DNA from: Amarolinea aalborgensis
Lineage (GTDB): Bacteria; Chloroflexota; Anaerolineae; SSC4; Amarolineaceae
Direction of reading: 5' to 3'
DNA: 64,000 bases
NCBI RefSeq assembly: GCF_900491745.1
Contig: NZ_UETR01000001.1
Location: forward strand, 310,001-374,000
The stretch's first letter is position 1, and every line of letters begins with the position of its first letter. Positions 17,739-24,852 of this stretch are shown here, piece after piece. A model generated the notes under the pieces. The model worked only from the letters and a program-made list of their open reading frames with translations. It was not told the origin of the DNA and ran no database searches. The position numbers and the translations under genes were made by a program.

Positions 17739-19364
17739 ATGGCAGAACAATCCTCATCGCAGCCCAACCAGCGCCCATTGCCGACTTCTGGCGGGTTGAC
17801 CCTGCGCGTGGCGCAGCTGAGCGATGTCGGCCGCGCGCGTGATCACCAGGAAGACAGCGTCGCCGTCTTTGAGCCTTCTGACCCAGCGATCCTCCAGCGC
17901 AAGGGGCGGCTCTACCTGGTGGCCGATGGCATGGGTGGACATAACGCCGGCGAGGTCGCCAGCCAGATGGCGGCGGCTGAAATCCCGCGCGCCTATTACG
18001 CCGACCCCAGCCCGGATATCCCCACCGCGCTGACCAATGCCGTGGCCGCCGCGAATCAAGCGATTGTTCAGCATGCCCAGGCCGCGGCCGGTCAGATCGG
18101 CATGGGTACCACGGCGACGCTGGCTGTGGTGCGCGAGCGCGAGGTGATCATCGGCAATGTGGGCGACAGCCGCACTTACCTGCTGCGTAACGGCGCGTTG
18201 ACTCAAGTCACACAGGACCATTCGCTGGTGGCCGCGCAGGCGCGCGCCGGCGTGCTGACGCCAGAGCAGGCGCGCAACCATCCGCAGCGCAATGTCATCA
18301 CCCGCGCCCTGGGTAAGATGGACAGCGCGCAGCCTGACTTCTTCAACGGCAGCCTGCAAGCCGACGATACGCTTATCCTCTGCTCGGACGGCCTCAGCAC
18401 GATGGTCACGGACAATGAAATCCAGGACATTGTGGGCAAATCCACGCCTGCAGACGCGGTGCGCCGCCTGGTGGATTTGGCGAACGAACGCGGCGGCCTG
18501 GACAACATCAGTGTCATTGTCGTGCGGGCAGAGGGGGCCGGCGGCAGCCGCCAGGCCATGCCCGCCGTGGCGCGCGCCGCGGCTGAGCCAGCCAGGACGG
18601 CCGCCGCACGCCGTTTCCCGTTGTGGCTGATGGCCGCGGCCGCGGTCATCGTTCTGATGGCCCTGGCTGGCATCATGCTGCTGCTGCAAACCACGCGCGG
18701 TCGCGCCGGTGAGCCAACCAGCGCGGCTGCATCGCCGCAAGGCACGATGACCAGGGAGGCGACCGCCACGCTGGCGACAGGCGATGGCGGCCGACCAACG
18801 GCCACGTTGGCGGCCGTCAACGGAACCGCCATGGTCGAGACGGCGACGTTGCCGCCCAGCCCCACACCGACGACGGCCCAGCCCACCGTCGCCCCTGCGT
18901 CGCCGACGACACGACCAGCCCAGTCGAATCAACCCCTGCCGGTCTTGCTCACTCCTGGCAATATCACCATCGTGGGGGATAATACGCAGCGCTTTGCCTG
19001 GGACTGGAGCGGTCAACTGCAGCCTGGCCAGGGCTTCCAGGTGCTGCTCTGGAAAGGCTCGAATCCACCCACGGCGGCCGACCGGCCTGTGACAGCAAAA
19101 ACGGGCGATAGTTGGGAACAAACTATTCGTCTCAGCCAGGCGCCCGCGGTCAAGCAGGGCGGCGACGGAACCTATTCGTGGACGGTGGCGCTTATCCAGG
19201 TAGAACCATACAAGCAGCTGGCCGGCACACCGATGCCGCGCACCTTGACCTACCAGGCGCAGAAACCAACGGCTGCGCCAACCAGTATCCCCACGGTTCG
19301 ACTACCCGTCCCTCCCACGGTAGACCTGCGGCCCACAATTTCGCTGACCCCGAGACGTCGCTAA
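17739..19364 (+). CDS. PP2C-type Ser/Thr phosphatase with membrane anchor and 'QGG-WTVA' ectodomain
   Basis: 541 residues; AGGAGG precedes ATG 17739. The PP2C domain (about 20-265) has the metal-binding motifs in order: RDHQED (Asp39), DGMGG (63-67), GTTATL, GDSR, SDGLS and GGLDNIS. It removes phosphate from Ser/Thr with Mn/Mg, so it is the natural opponent of the neighbouring kinases. A membrane helix at about 292-316 and a Thr-Pro stalk follow. The outer domain (QGFQVLLW, QGGDGTYSWTVALIQ) is the module also on kinase D and the lipoprotein. Sharing one outer module between kinase and phosphatase is unusual and suggests a common ligand or scaffold. A repeat word and a 50-base gap separate it from the ligase gene. 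Confidence 0.95.
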   Translation: MAEQSSSQPNQRPLPTSGGLTLRVAQLSDVGRARDHQEDSVAVFEPSDPAILQRKGRLYLVADGMGGHNAGEVASQMAAAEIPRAYYADPSPDIPTALTNAVAAANQAIVQHAQAAAGQIGMGTTATLAVVREREVIIGNVGDSRTYLLRNGALTQVTQDHSLVAAQARAGVLTPEQARNHPQRNVITRALGKMDSAQPDFFNGSLQADDTLILCSDGLSTMVTDNEIQDIVGKSTPADAVRRLVDLANERGGLDNISVIVVRAEGAGGSRQAMPAVARAAAEPARTAAARRFPLWLMAAAAVIVLMALAGIMLLLQTTRGRAGEPTSAAASPQGTMTREATATLATGDGGRPTATLAAVNGTAMVETATLPPSPTPTTAQPTVAPASPTTRPAQSNQPLPVLLTPGNITIVGDNTQRFAWDWSGQLQPGQGFQVLLWKGSNPPTAADRPVTAKTGDSWEQTIRLSQAPAVKQGGDGTYSWTVALIQVEPYKQLAGTPMPRTLTYQAQKPTAAPTSIPTVRLPVPPTVDLRPTISLTPRRR

Positions 19365-19443
19365 CGAGCGAAGGTCCGCATCAGACTCTCTTGCAAACGT
19401 AACTATCCATCTTGAAGAAGTTGCCGGTAGATAGGTCAAAGAC

Positions 19444-20403
19444 ATGGAACGACTGCTCATTCTCGCTCAATTTTCCCCTGCGTATCTGGAACGCTTGCGC
19501 CGCCGCTTCGAGGTCTTCCACGAAAGTTGGCTGGACACCGCCGAGTTGGTTGACCCTGAAGCGCTGGGAAGACGTCTGCGCGGGGAGCGCATTGACTACC
19601 TGGTCATCGAGGCCGACTTTGTGCTGGCTGAGACCTTCGCCGCCGCGCCCAATCTGCGTTTCGTGGGGGTCTGCCGGGGTGAAATCGGCCCCCATGTGGA
19701 CCTGGACGCGGCGGCCCGTCACGGCGTGACCGTCGTCAGCACGCCGGGCCGCAATGCCGTCGCCGTAGCCGAATTAGCCCTGGGTTTCATGCTGGCCCTG
19801 GCGCGGCGTCTTCCCCAGGCGCATGACCTGGTGCGCGGCGGTCATTGGGACAGCGCCCTGACCGGCTACGGCGCGTGGGGCGGCATCGAGCTGGCCGGGC
19901 GCACGGCTGGCCTGATCGGGCTGGGCGCGGTGGGCTGCGCGGTGGCGCGCCGGCTGCGCGGCCTGGAAATGCGCGTCCTGGCTACCGATCCCTTCCTCCC
20001 TGCTGCGCCGGATGGGCTGGCCGAGATGGTTGACCTGGCAACCCTGGTGCGCCAGTCTGACTTCATCAGCCTGCACTGTCCGTTGACGCCAGCCACGCGC
20101 AACCTGGTGGACGCCGCGTTCCTGGCCCAGGCCAAGCCGGGCGTCTTCTTCATCAACACGGCGCGCGCAGCCCTGGTGGATGAAGATGCTCTGCTCGACG
20201 CGCTGCACACGGGACATGTGGCCGGCGTCGCTTTGGACGTTCACCGCATCGAGCCACTGCCGCCCAACAGCCCGTGGTTGGCGGTGGATCGCGCGATCCT
20301 CACGCCTCACATCGGCGGCGCATCGGTGGATGTCGTGGGCCATCATTCCCGCCTGATTACCGAGGCGCTGGAGCATTTTGTTGGCCTTGACCATCAGGCG
20401 TAG
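19444..20403 (+). CDS. D-isomer-specific 2-hydroxyacid dehydrogenase
   Basis: 319 residues, normal length for the family. It has the split catalytic domain, the Rossmann motif GLIGLGAVG with an acidic residue (ATD) further on, the NTARAALVDEDAL segment with catalytic Arg, and the LTPHIGG segment with catalytic His. The enzyme should reduce a 2-keto acid or oxidise a D-2-hydroxyacid with NAD(P). Substrate cannot be read from sequence; similarity to phosphoglycerate dehydrogenase is generic. It is followed 67 bases later by an FGGY kinase and then an aldolase on the same strand, which points to a sugar or sugar-acid catabolic role. Confidence 0.9.
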   Translation: MERLLILAQFSPAYLERLRRRFEVFHESWLDTAELVDPEALGRRLRGERIDYLVIEADFVLAETFAAAPNLRFVGVCRGEIGPHVDLDAAARHGVTVVSTPGRNAVAVAELALGFMLALARRLPQAHDLVRGGHWDSALTGYGAWGGIELAGRTAGLIGLGAVGCAVARRLRGLEMRVLATDPFLPAAPDGLAEMVDLATLVRQSDFISLHCPLTPATRNLVDAAFLAQAKPGVFFINTARAALVDEDALLDALHTGHVAGVALDVHRIEPLPPNSPWLAVDRAILTPHIGGASVDVVGHHSRLITEALEHFVGLDHQA

Positions 20404-20412
20404 CTGACCGCG

Positions 20413-20455
20413 CGCTTTGCACTCTGCACTCTGCACTCTGCGCTTTGCACTTTGG
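20413..20455 (+). repeat. Tandem CACTCTG/CTTTGCA word repeat
   Basis: About five 7-base words (TTTGCAC, TCTGCAC, TCTGCGC) fill the gap before the sugar kinase. A frame starting inside it at 20417 is an artefact of the repeat. Confidence 0.75.
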
Positions 20456-20470
20456 AAAGAGCACACGCCT

Positions 20471-21976
20471 GTGACCGATGCAGCCCTTCTGACCCTTGAT
20501 GCCGGCACCAGCGGCGGACGCGCGGCGATCTTCGATGTGATGGGACGCCAGCTGGCTGTAGCGGCCGCCGCGTGGGATTACGAAACGCCGCCCGACGCAG
20601 CGCCTTGGGGGCGGGCCTTCGATGCAGGGCGGTTCTGGGGCATCTTGACTGCGCTGACGCGCCAGGCGCTGGCGCAGGCCAATATACCGGCGGACGCGGT
20701 GGCTGCGGTTAGCGTGACCAGTCAGCGCGGCGGCCTGGTGATCCTGGACGCGACCGGCGCGCCGCTTTACGCCGGGCCAATTCAGGACTTGCGCGGGGTC
20801 TTTCAGGCCGCGGCCTTGGAGGAGACCTGGGGCGAGCGCCTGTACGCGATCAGCGGGCATCGCCCGGCCCTGATCTTTGCCCCCGCGCGCCTGCGCTGGT
20901 TCGCGGAGCAGCAGCCTGAGCTTTTTCGGCGCTTCCACACCCTGCTGACGATCAGCGATTGGCTGACCTTTTGCCTGAGCGGTGTTCGCGGCACCGAGCC
21001 GAGCGCCGCGGCCGACACGCAGCTCTTTGACATCCGTGAAGCAGCCTGGTCAGCAGAGCTGATGAACAGCCTGGCTTTGCCCCAGGCCCTCTTTCCGCCC
21101 GTGCGGGTTACAGGCGTCATCGTGGGCGAGGTTACGGCCACGGCGGCGGCGCAGATGGGCCTACGGCCGGGTACGCCGGTCGTCATGGGCGGCGCGGATA
21201 CGCAGATGGGGCTGCTTGGCCTGGGCGTGACCGCGCCAGGGCAGGTGGGCATTCTGGCCGGCTGGAGTATGCCGCTGCAGCAGGTCATCGCCGCGCCGCT
21301 GAGCGGCCAGGGTCGGCTGTGGGTTGGCGGCCATGTCCTGCCTGGGCGCTGGGTGCTGGAAGGCAACGCCGGGCCGGCCGGCCGCGCGGTCGCCTGGTTG
21401 GCTGAGGTGATGTTTGGCCGTCACGATTTCGCGGCGCTGGAAGGGCTGGCCGCGTCGGTGGGGCCGGGCGCGGGCGGCGCGTTGGCCTTCCTGGGGCCGC
21501 AGCCCATGAACGCCGCGGAGATGGGGCTGGCCTGGGGCGGGCTGCTCATGCCGCTGGGCGCCGATTTCATCGGGGTAGAGCGGCCGCACCTGGCGCGCGC
21601 TGCGCTGGAGAACATCGCCTTTGCCGCCCGCGCCAACCTGGACTTGATTGTTGAGGTCAGCCGGGCGCCGGCGACCCAGGTGGCGGTGGGCGGCGGATTG
21701 ACCCGCAGCCGCGTGTGGACGCAGATGTTGGCCGACGTGTTGGGGCAGCCGGTGCGCGTCAGCGCGCTGCCCGATGCCAGCAGTCGCGGCGCGGCTGTCA
21801 GCGCAGCCGTGGGCGCCGGTTTCTATCCCGACCTGACCGCGGCCGCCGCCGCCATGAGCCGCGAGGATATGAGCATTGATCCCACGCGCGTGGCCGTGGC
21901 CGAGTATCTTGACCAATACGAGCGTTGGCAGCAGGCGAGGGAGCAATTAGAGACGATGAGCCGTATCATTGGCTAG
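20471..21976 (+). CDS. FGGY-family carbohydrate kinase
   Basis: 501 residues from GTG 20471, with GGAAAGAG upstream. The earlier ATG at 20417 lies in a repeat. The N-terminus LTLDAGTSGGRAAIFD is the phosphate-1 motif of the ribonucleokinase fold. The C-terminal half has VAVGGGLTRSRVWTQMLADV, the second FGGY signature region, and SRGAAVSAAVGAG. Length and motifs fit xylulokinase/gluconokinase-like enzymes that phosphorylate a pentulose, hexulose or polyol with ATP. The class II aldolase next door would cleave a phosphorylated ketose, a classic kinase-aldolase pairing as in fuculose or rhamnulose breakdown. Exact sugar unknown. Confidence 0.9.
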   Translation: MTDAALLTLDAGTSGGRAAIFDVMGRQLAVAAAAWDYETPPDAAPWGRAFDAGRFWGILTALTRQALAQANIPADAVAAVSVTSQRGGLVILDATGAPLYAGPIQDLRGVFQAAALEETWGERLYAISGHRPALIFAPARLRWFAEQQPELFRRFHTLLTISDWLTFCLSGVRGTEPSAAADTQLFDIREAAWSAELMNSLALPQALFPPVRVTGVIVGEVTATAAAQMGLRPGTPVVMGGADTQMGLLGLGVTAPGQVGILAGWSMPLQQVIAAPLSGQGRLWVGGHVLPGRWVLEGNAGPAGRAVAWLAEVMFGRHDFAALEGLAASVGPGAGGALAFLGPQPMNAAEMGLAWGGLLMPLGADFIGVERPHLARAALENIAFAARANLDLIVEVSRAPATQVAVGGGLTRSRVWTQMLADVLGQPVRVSALPDASSRGAAVSAAVGAGFYPDLTAAAAAMSREDMSIDPTRVAVAEYLDQYERWQQAREQLETMSRIIG

Positions 21977-21995
21977 TCTCACTGCGCGCAAAGTG

Positions 21996-22004
21996 TGGTA
22001 AAAT
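21996..22004 (+). promoter_or_regulatory. Possible extended -10 (TGGTAAAAT) for aldolase gene
   Basis: TG-G-TAAAAT lies just after the sugar kinase stop, 52 bases before GTG 22056. No convincing -35 at 16-18 bases. Confidence 0.35.
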
Positions 22005-22055
22005 ACAAGTGACGGGATGTGCCCTTTCCGTCAGCTTATGCACAGGAGGCGTCAC

Positions 22056-22697
22056 GTGACTGAATGGCTGGAGGAGCGACAGCGTGTGCTGCAGGCGGCC
22101 CAGCAGTTGTTGGTGAAGCGCCTGACCGTGGGCAGTTCCGGCAATGTCAGTCAGCGCGTGGGCGATGAGCTGCTGGCGATCACGCCCAACCGCCGTTACA
22201 CCGAAGACCTGACGCCTACCGACATCGTTGTGGCGACGTTCGAGGGCGATGTGGTGGCCGGGGAAGGGATTCCCTCCTCCGAGTTGATGATGCACGTGGG
22301 CGTCTACCAGGCGCGGCCCGATGTGCTGGCCGTGATCCATGCCCACCCGCGCTACGTCAGCGCCGCGGCCGTGACTGGCCGCGCCATCCCGCCCATTCTC
22401 GAAGATCAGATGATCTACTTGGGCGGGCAGATCGAAGTGGCCGGTCATGCCATGTCGGGCAGCGACGAACTGGCCGCGGCGGCCGTGGCAGCCCTGGGCG
22501 ATCGTCACGCGTGCCTGCTCGCCAATCACGGCGCGATGGCCGTGGGCCGTGATCTGCGCGCCGCGCTCTATGCCTGTGAATACCTGGAAAAACTGTGTCA
22601 GGCTTTTCTGTGGGCCAGCCTCCTCGGCCCGCTCAACGTCATGCCGCCAGACGTCGTCGAGACCGAACGGGCCTTCTTCAAAATGATGCGCATGTAG
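22056..22697 (+). CDS. Class II aldolase/adducin family protein
   Basis: 213 residues from GTG 22056, which AGGAGG at 22044-22049 precedes at ideal spacing; ATG 22017 and 22038 lack a site. The fold motifs are clear: GSSGNVSQR near the start, SSELMMH, the zinc ligands in HAHPRY, and a later NHG His. Known members include L-fuculose-phosphate and L-ribulose-phosphate enzymes, which split or epimerise a ketose phosphate using Zn. Likely acts after the FGGY kinase. The C-terminal third and substrate pocket are not specific enough to name the sugar. Confidence 0.9.
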   Translation: MTEWLEERQRVLQAAQQLLVKRLTVGSSGNVSQRVGDELLAITPNRRYTEDLTPTDIVVATFEGDVVAGEGIPSSELMMHVGVYQARPDVLAVIHAHPRYVSAAAVTGRAIPPILEDQMIYLGGQIEVAGHAMSGSDELAAAAVAALGDRHACLLANHGAMAVGRDLRAALYACEYLEKLCQAFLWASLLGPLNVMPPDVVETERAFFKMMRM

Positions 22698-22710
22698 GCG
22701 GGCCCTGAGT

Positions 22711-22726
22711 CCCGAACTTGTTCGGG
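22711..22726 (+). repeat. Palindrome CCCGAACTTGTTCGGG
   Basis: A near-perfect dyad directly after the aldolase gene: six-base GC-rich arms plus an A-T pair around a short loop. There is no T-run, so it is not a clear terminator. Confidence 0.6.
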
Positions 22727-22750
22727 TTGTTGCTTCGCCTGGACAGCGTT

Positions 22751-22769
22751 GTCACGCCGGAGGCGTGAC
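22751..22769 (+). repeat. Palindrome GTCACGCC-GGA-GGCGTGAC
   Basis: Perfect eight-base stem with a three-base loop, 22 bases before ATG 22791 and just upstream of its AAGGAG. It would form a stable hairpin in the leader of the next gene, or be a dispersed extragenic palindrome. Confidence 0.65.
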
Positions 22770-22790
22770 CTACGAAAGGAGTCCATTTCC

Positions 22791-23156
22791 ATGAAGGTGC
22801 CTTCGTTTATTCTCAGACAACTGTATGTCAAAGGCAGCCTACGGCCGACCGACCAGGGTTTTGCCTTTGAGATTGCTAACAAACTTGGATCCGGCTACAG
22901 CCGCGAGATGCGGCCGGTGACGCTGGACGGCGTCGCATTCCCCCTGGAGCAGACGTTCTTTCGCCCACCCGATGGCGTGGAGATCGCGTTCAGCGACGTA
23001 TCCGATGCCATGCCCTTCACCCTGGAGATGGGCAAGACCTTGACTATCCTGGTGGAAGGCGCCAGCCTGACCCCCGGCAAACACAAGGTCGGCATGGGCT
23101 TCGTCGTCAAAGGCATCGGCGAGTTGAGCTTCGATGTGACAGACGTTACTGAGTAA
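22791..23156 (+). CDS. Small conserved-looking protein of unknown function
   Basis: 121 residues from ATG 22791, with AAAGGAG upstream; the frame can be extended to 22749 but without a site. It begins MKVPSFILRQLYVKGSLRP and is a beta-rich soluble protein with no membrane segment, signal or metal motif. The pattern (polar strands, GxxVKG near the end) suggests a compact beta-sandwich. I do not recognise a named family with certainty. It lies between the sugar genes and two FHA genes on the same strand, so either link is possible. Confidence 0.7.
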   Translation: MKVPSFILRQLYVKGSLRPTDQGFAFEIANKLGSGYSREMRPVTLDGVAFPLEQTFFRPPDGVEIAFSDVSDAMPFTLEMGKTLTILVEGASLTPGKHKVGMGFVVKGIGELSFDVTDVTE

Positions 23157-23211
23157 GTGCAAAGTGAAAAGCGCAAAGTGCAAAGCACCGGATTCGGGGC
23201 TTGCGCTTTGG
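23157..23211 (+). repeat. GTGCAAAG/GCGCAAAG word repeat
   Basis: Words GTGCAAAG, GTGAAAAG, GCGCAAAG and GTGCAAAG follow the stop at 23156. TTGCGCTTTGG, in the opposite sense, ends the stretch. Same family as 20413-20455 and 57775-57826 (inverted here). Confidence 0.7.
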
Positions 23212-23254
23212 GATTCGAGATTACCTGTTTGGGGTTTTCGACCGGAGGCTTGAG

Positions 23255-23935
23255 ATGTTACCACAGCTTGCGGTAGCGCCGGCGGCCGGGCCTGGAGTGA
23301 TGGCGCAGTTGCGCGCGGAGCAAGGTGCGCTGGCCGGACAGACAGTTGCGATCTCGCGTTCTCCTTTTACCCTGGGGCGTAGCGCGGACAATGATCTGGT
23401 TGTGCCTGAACCGTTGGCTTCCCGTCATCACGCCCGGCTGGAGATGCGCGCAGGACGCTGGTATGTGATTGACCTCGACTCGGCCAACGGCACGCTGCTT
23501 AACCGCCAACGCGTGAGCGGCGAACAGGTGCTCAATGCGGGCGACTTGATTGCGATCGGGGAAACGGTATTTGCCTTCGTCGCGTCGGAGCCGGCGCGGC
23601 CGGCGGTTGTTCCGCCCGTGGCGAAAGCGCGTCCGGCCGCGCAACGCTCATCGCCCGTGGCTGCGATCGTGATTGGCGTCGTGCTGATCGCCCTCGTGGT
23701 GGCCGCGGTGCTTTTCGTGGGTGGACGGATGCGGCGCGCCGGAGATGATGCCACAGGTCCTGGTTTGCCGACCATTCAATTGCCCGCGATTCCAAGCGTC
23801 ACGCTGCCGACAGGCATCCCGTCCTTGCCGCCCATCCCCACGGCTCTGCCGCCTTTGCCCAGCGGAATTCCAACGGGCATACCGCCGCTACCCACCGGGT
23901 TTCCCTCAATCCCCACGTTTCCCCCGTTGAGGTAG
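23255..23935 (+). CDS. FHA protein with membrane helix and Pro-rich tail
   Basis: 226 residues from ATG 23255, six bases after CGGAGG. An FHA domain fills about 12-110: LGRSADND, SRHHARL, then DSANGTLLNRQ and GDLIAIG, all hallmark residues. One membrane helix lies at about 145-165, and the remainder is a Pro-Ile-Leu-rich tail (GIPSLPPIPTALPPLPSG) that is probably outside. So the phospho-reader is cytoplasmic and the tail is exposed. The next FHA gene starts four bases after the stop, which makes a co-translated pair very likely. Confidence 0.9.
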   Translation: MLPQLAVAPAAGPGVMAQLRAEQGALAGQTVAISRSPFTLGRSADNDLVVPEPLASRHHARLEMRAGRWYVIDLDSANGTLLNRQRVSGEQVLNAGDLIAIGETVFAFVASEPARPAVVPPVAKARPAAQRSSPVAAIVIGVVLIALVVAAVLFVGGRMRRAGDDATGPGLPTIQLPAIPSVTLPTGIPSLPPIPTALPPLPSGIPTGIPPLPTGFPSIPTFPPLR

Positions 23936-23939
23936 GGCG

Positions 23940-24800
23940 ATGATGACGCTTGTGATTCAACCAGGCGAGGGCGGCGAGCGCCGCTTGCCCATGCAGCGCG
24001 GCGTCCTGACGCTCGGTCGCGGGTCGGATTGCGATCTGATTCTGACCGAAACCCAGGCGTCGCGACGCCATGCTGAGCTGCGTCGCGCCGGCGATCGCTG
24101 GCAGATCGTGGACCTGGGCAGCACCAACGGCACCTTTGTGGGGGGAGTGCGCCTGGCGCCCAACGTCGCGCGGCCGCTGAGGCCAGGCGACGTGGTGACG
24201 ATCGGCAGCACGCGCCTGCGTCTGGTTGACGAGCCGCCCCTGCCCGTTCCCGCAGCGCCAGCGCCGCCCGCGCTGTTCGCAGAGCCTGCTGCCGCGCCGC
24301 CGTCTATGCTGTTCACGCTGTTCATCTGGCTCAGCCGCCTGCTGACGCTGGTCGCCGCGGGCTTGCTCATTCTGGGCGCGCAGGCGGCTTGGCTGCACAT
24401 CAGCGTCACCGTGCCGCTGTTGGGCAACGTGTTCAACCGCACGATTGGCGGCATGGAGAGCGGCTACGGCTATCTGCTGATCGGCATCGCCGCGCTCAGC
24501 CTGCTGCTGCTCCTGGTTGACCTGGCGTCGCGGCGTTGGGGCCTGGCCGCCGGGTTGGCGCAGGCGCTCCTCGGCGGCTTGACAGCCGTCGTCCTGGGTT
24601 TCAACGCCTACGGCTACTACCAGGCCGGCGCGCAAACCATCTTTGGCGTCAGCCTGTTCGACGTCTTGAGCCAGTATGCGCCGGATTTCGTGCAGGTGGC
24701 ACTGCAACCTGGCGTCTATCTTGTGGGTGCTGGCCTGGTCGTGCTCATTATCGGCGGCATCCTGAGAATGCTCACCGCAAACATGGAAAGAATGGCATGA
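23940..24800 (+). CDS. FHA protein with four membrane helices
   Basis: 286 residues starting at tandem ATGs (23940 or 23943) four bases after the previous stop. The FHA domain spans about 1-95: LGRGSDCD, SRRHAEL, then GSTNGTFVGG and GDVVTIG. After an Ala-Pro linker there are about four hydrophobic helices (125-280) of unrecognised type. It could tether phosphorylated partners to a membrane complex. It precedes kinase E by 52 bases, suggesting a reader-kinase operon. Confidence 0.88.
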   Translation: MMTLVIQPGEGGERRLPMQRGVLTLGRGSDCDLILTETQASRRHAELRRAGDRWQIVDLGSTNGTFVGGVRLAPNVARPLRPGDVVTIGSTRLRLVDEPPLPVPAAPAPPALFAEPAAAPPSMLFTLFIWLSRLLTLVAAGLLILGAQAAWLHISVTVPLLGNVFNRTIGGMESGYGYLLIGIAALSLLLLLVDLASRRWGLAAGLAQALLGGLTAVVLGFNAYGYYQAGAQTIFGVSLFDVLSQYAPDFVQVALQPGVYLVGAGLVVLIIGGILRMLTANMERMA

Positions 24801-24852
24801 GCCGGCCGGCGACTTTTTGAGTCTCGCATCCAGTAACGTTTTCAGGAGTGTT

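Noticed and set aside
17754..19121. 455-codon antisense frame over PP2C
   Set aside because: PP2C motifs on the plus strand are unambiguous.
20417..20470. Earlier ATG start for the FGGY kinase
   Set aside because: Lies inside the CACTCTG word repeat; GTG 20471 matches the usual N-terminus of the family.
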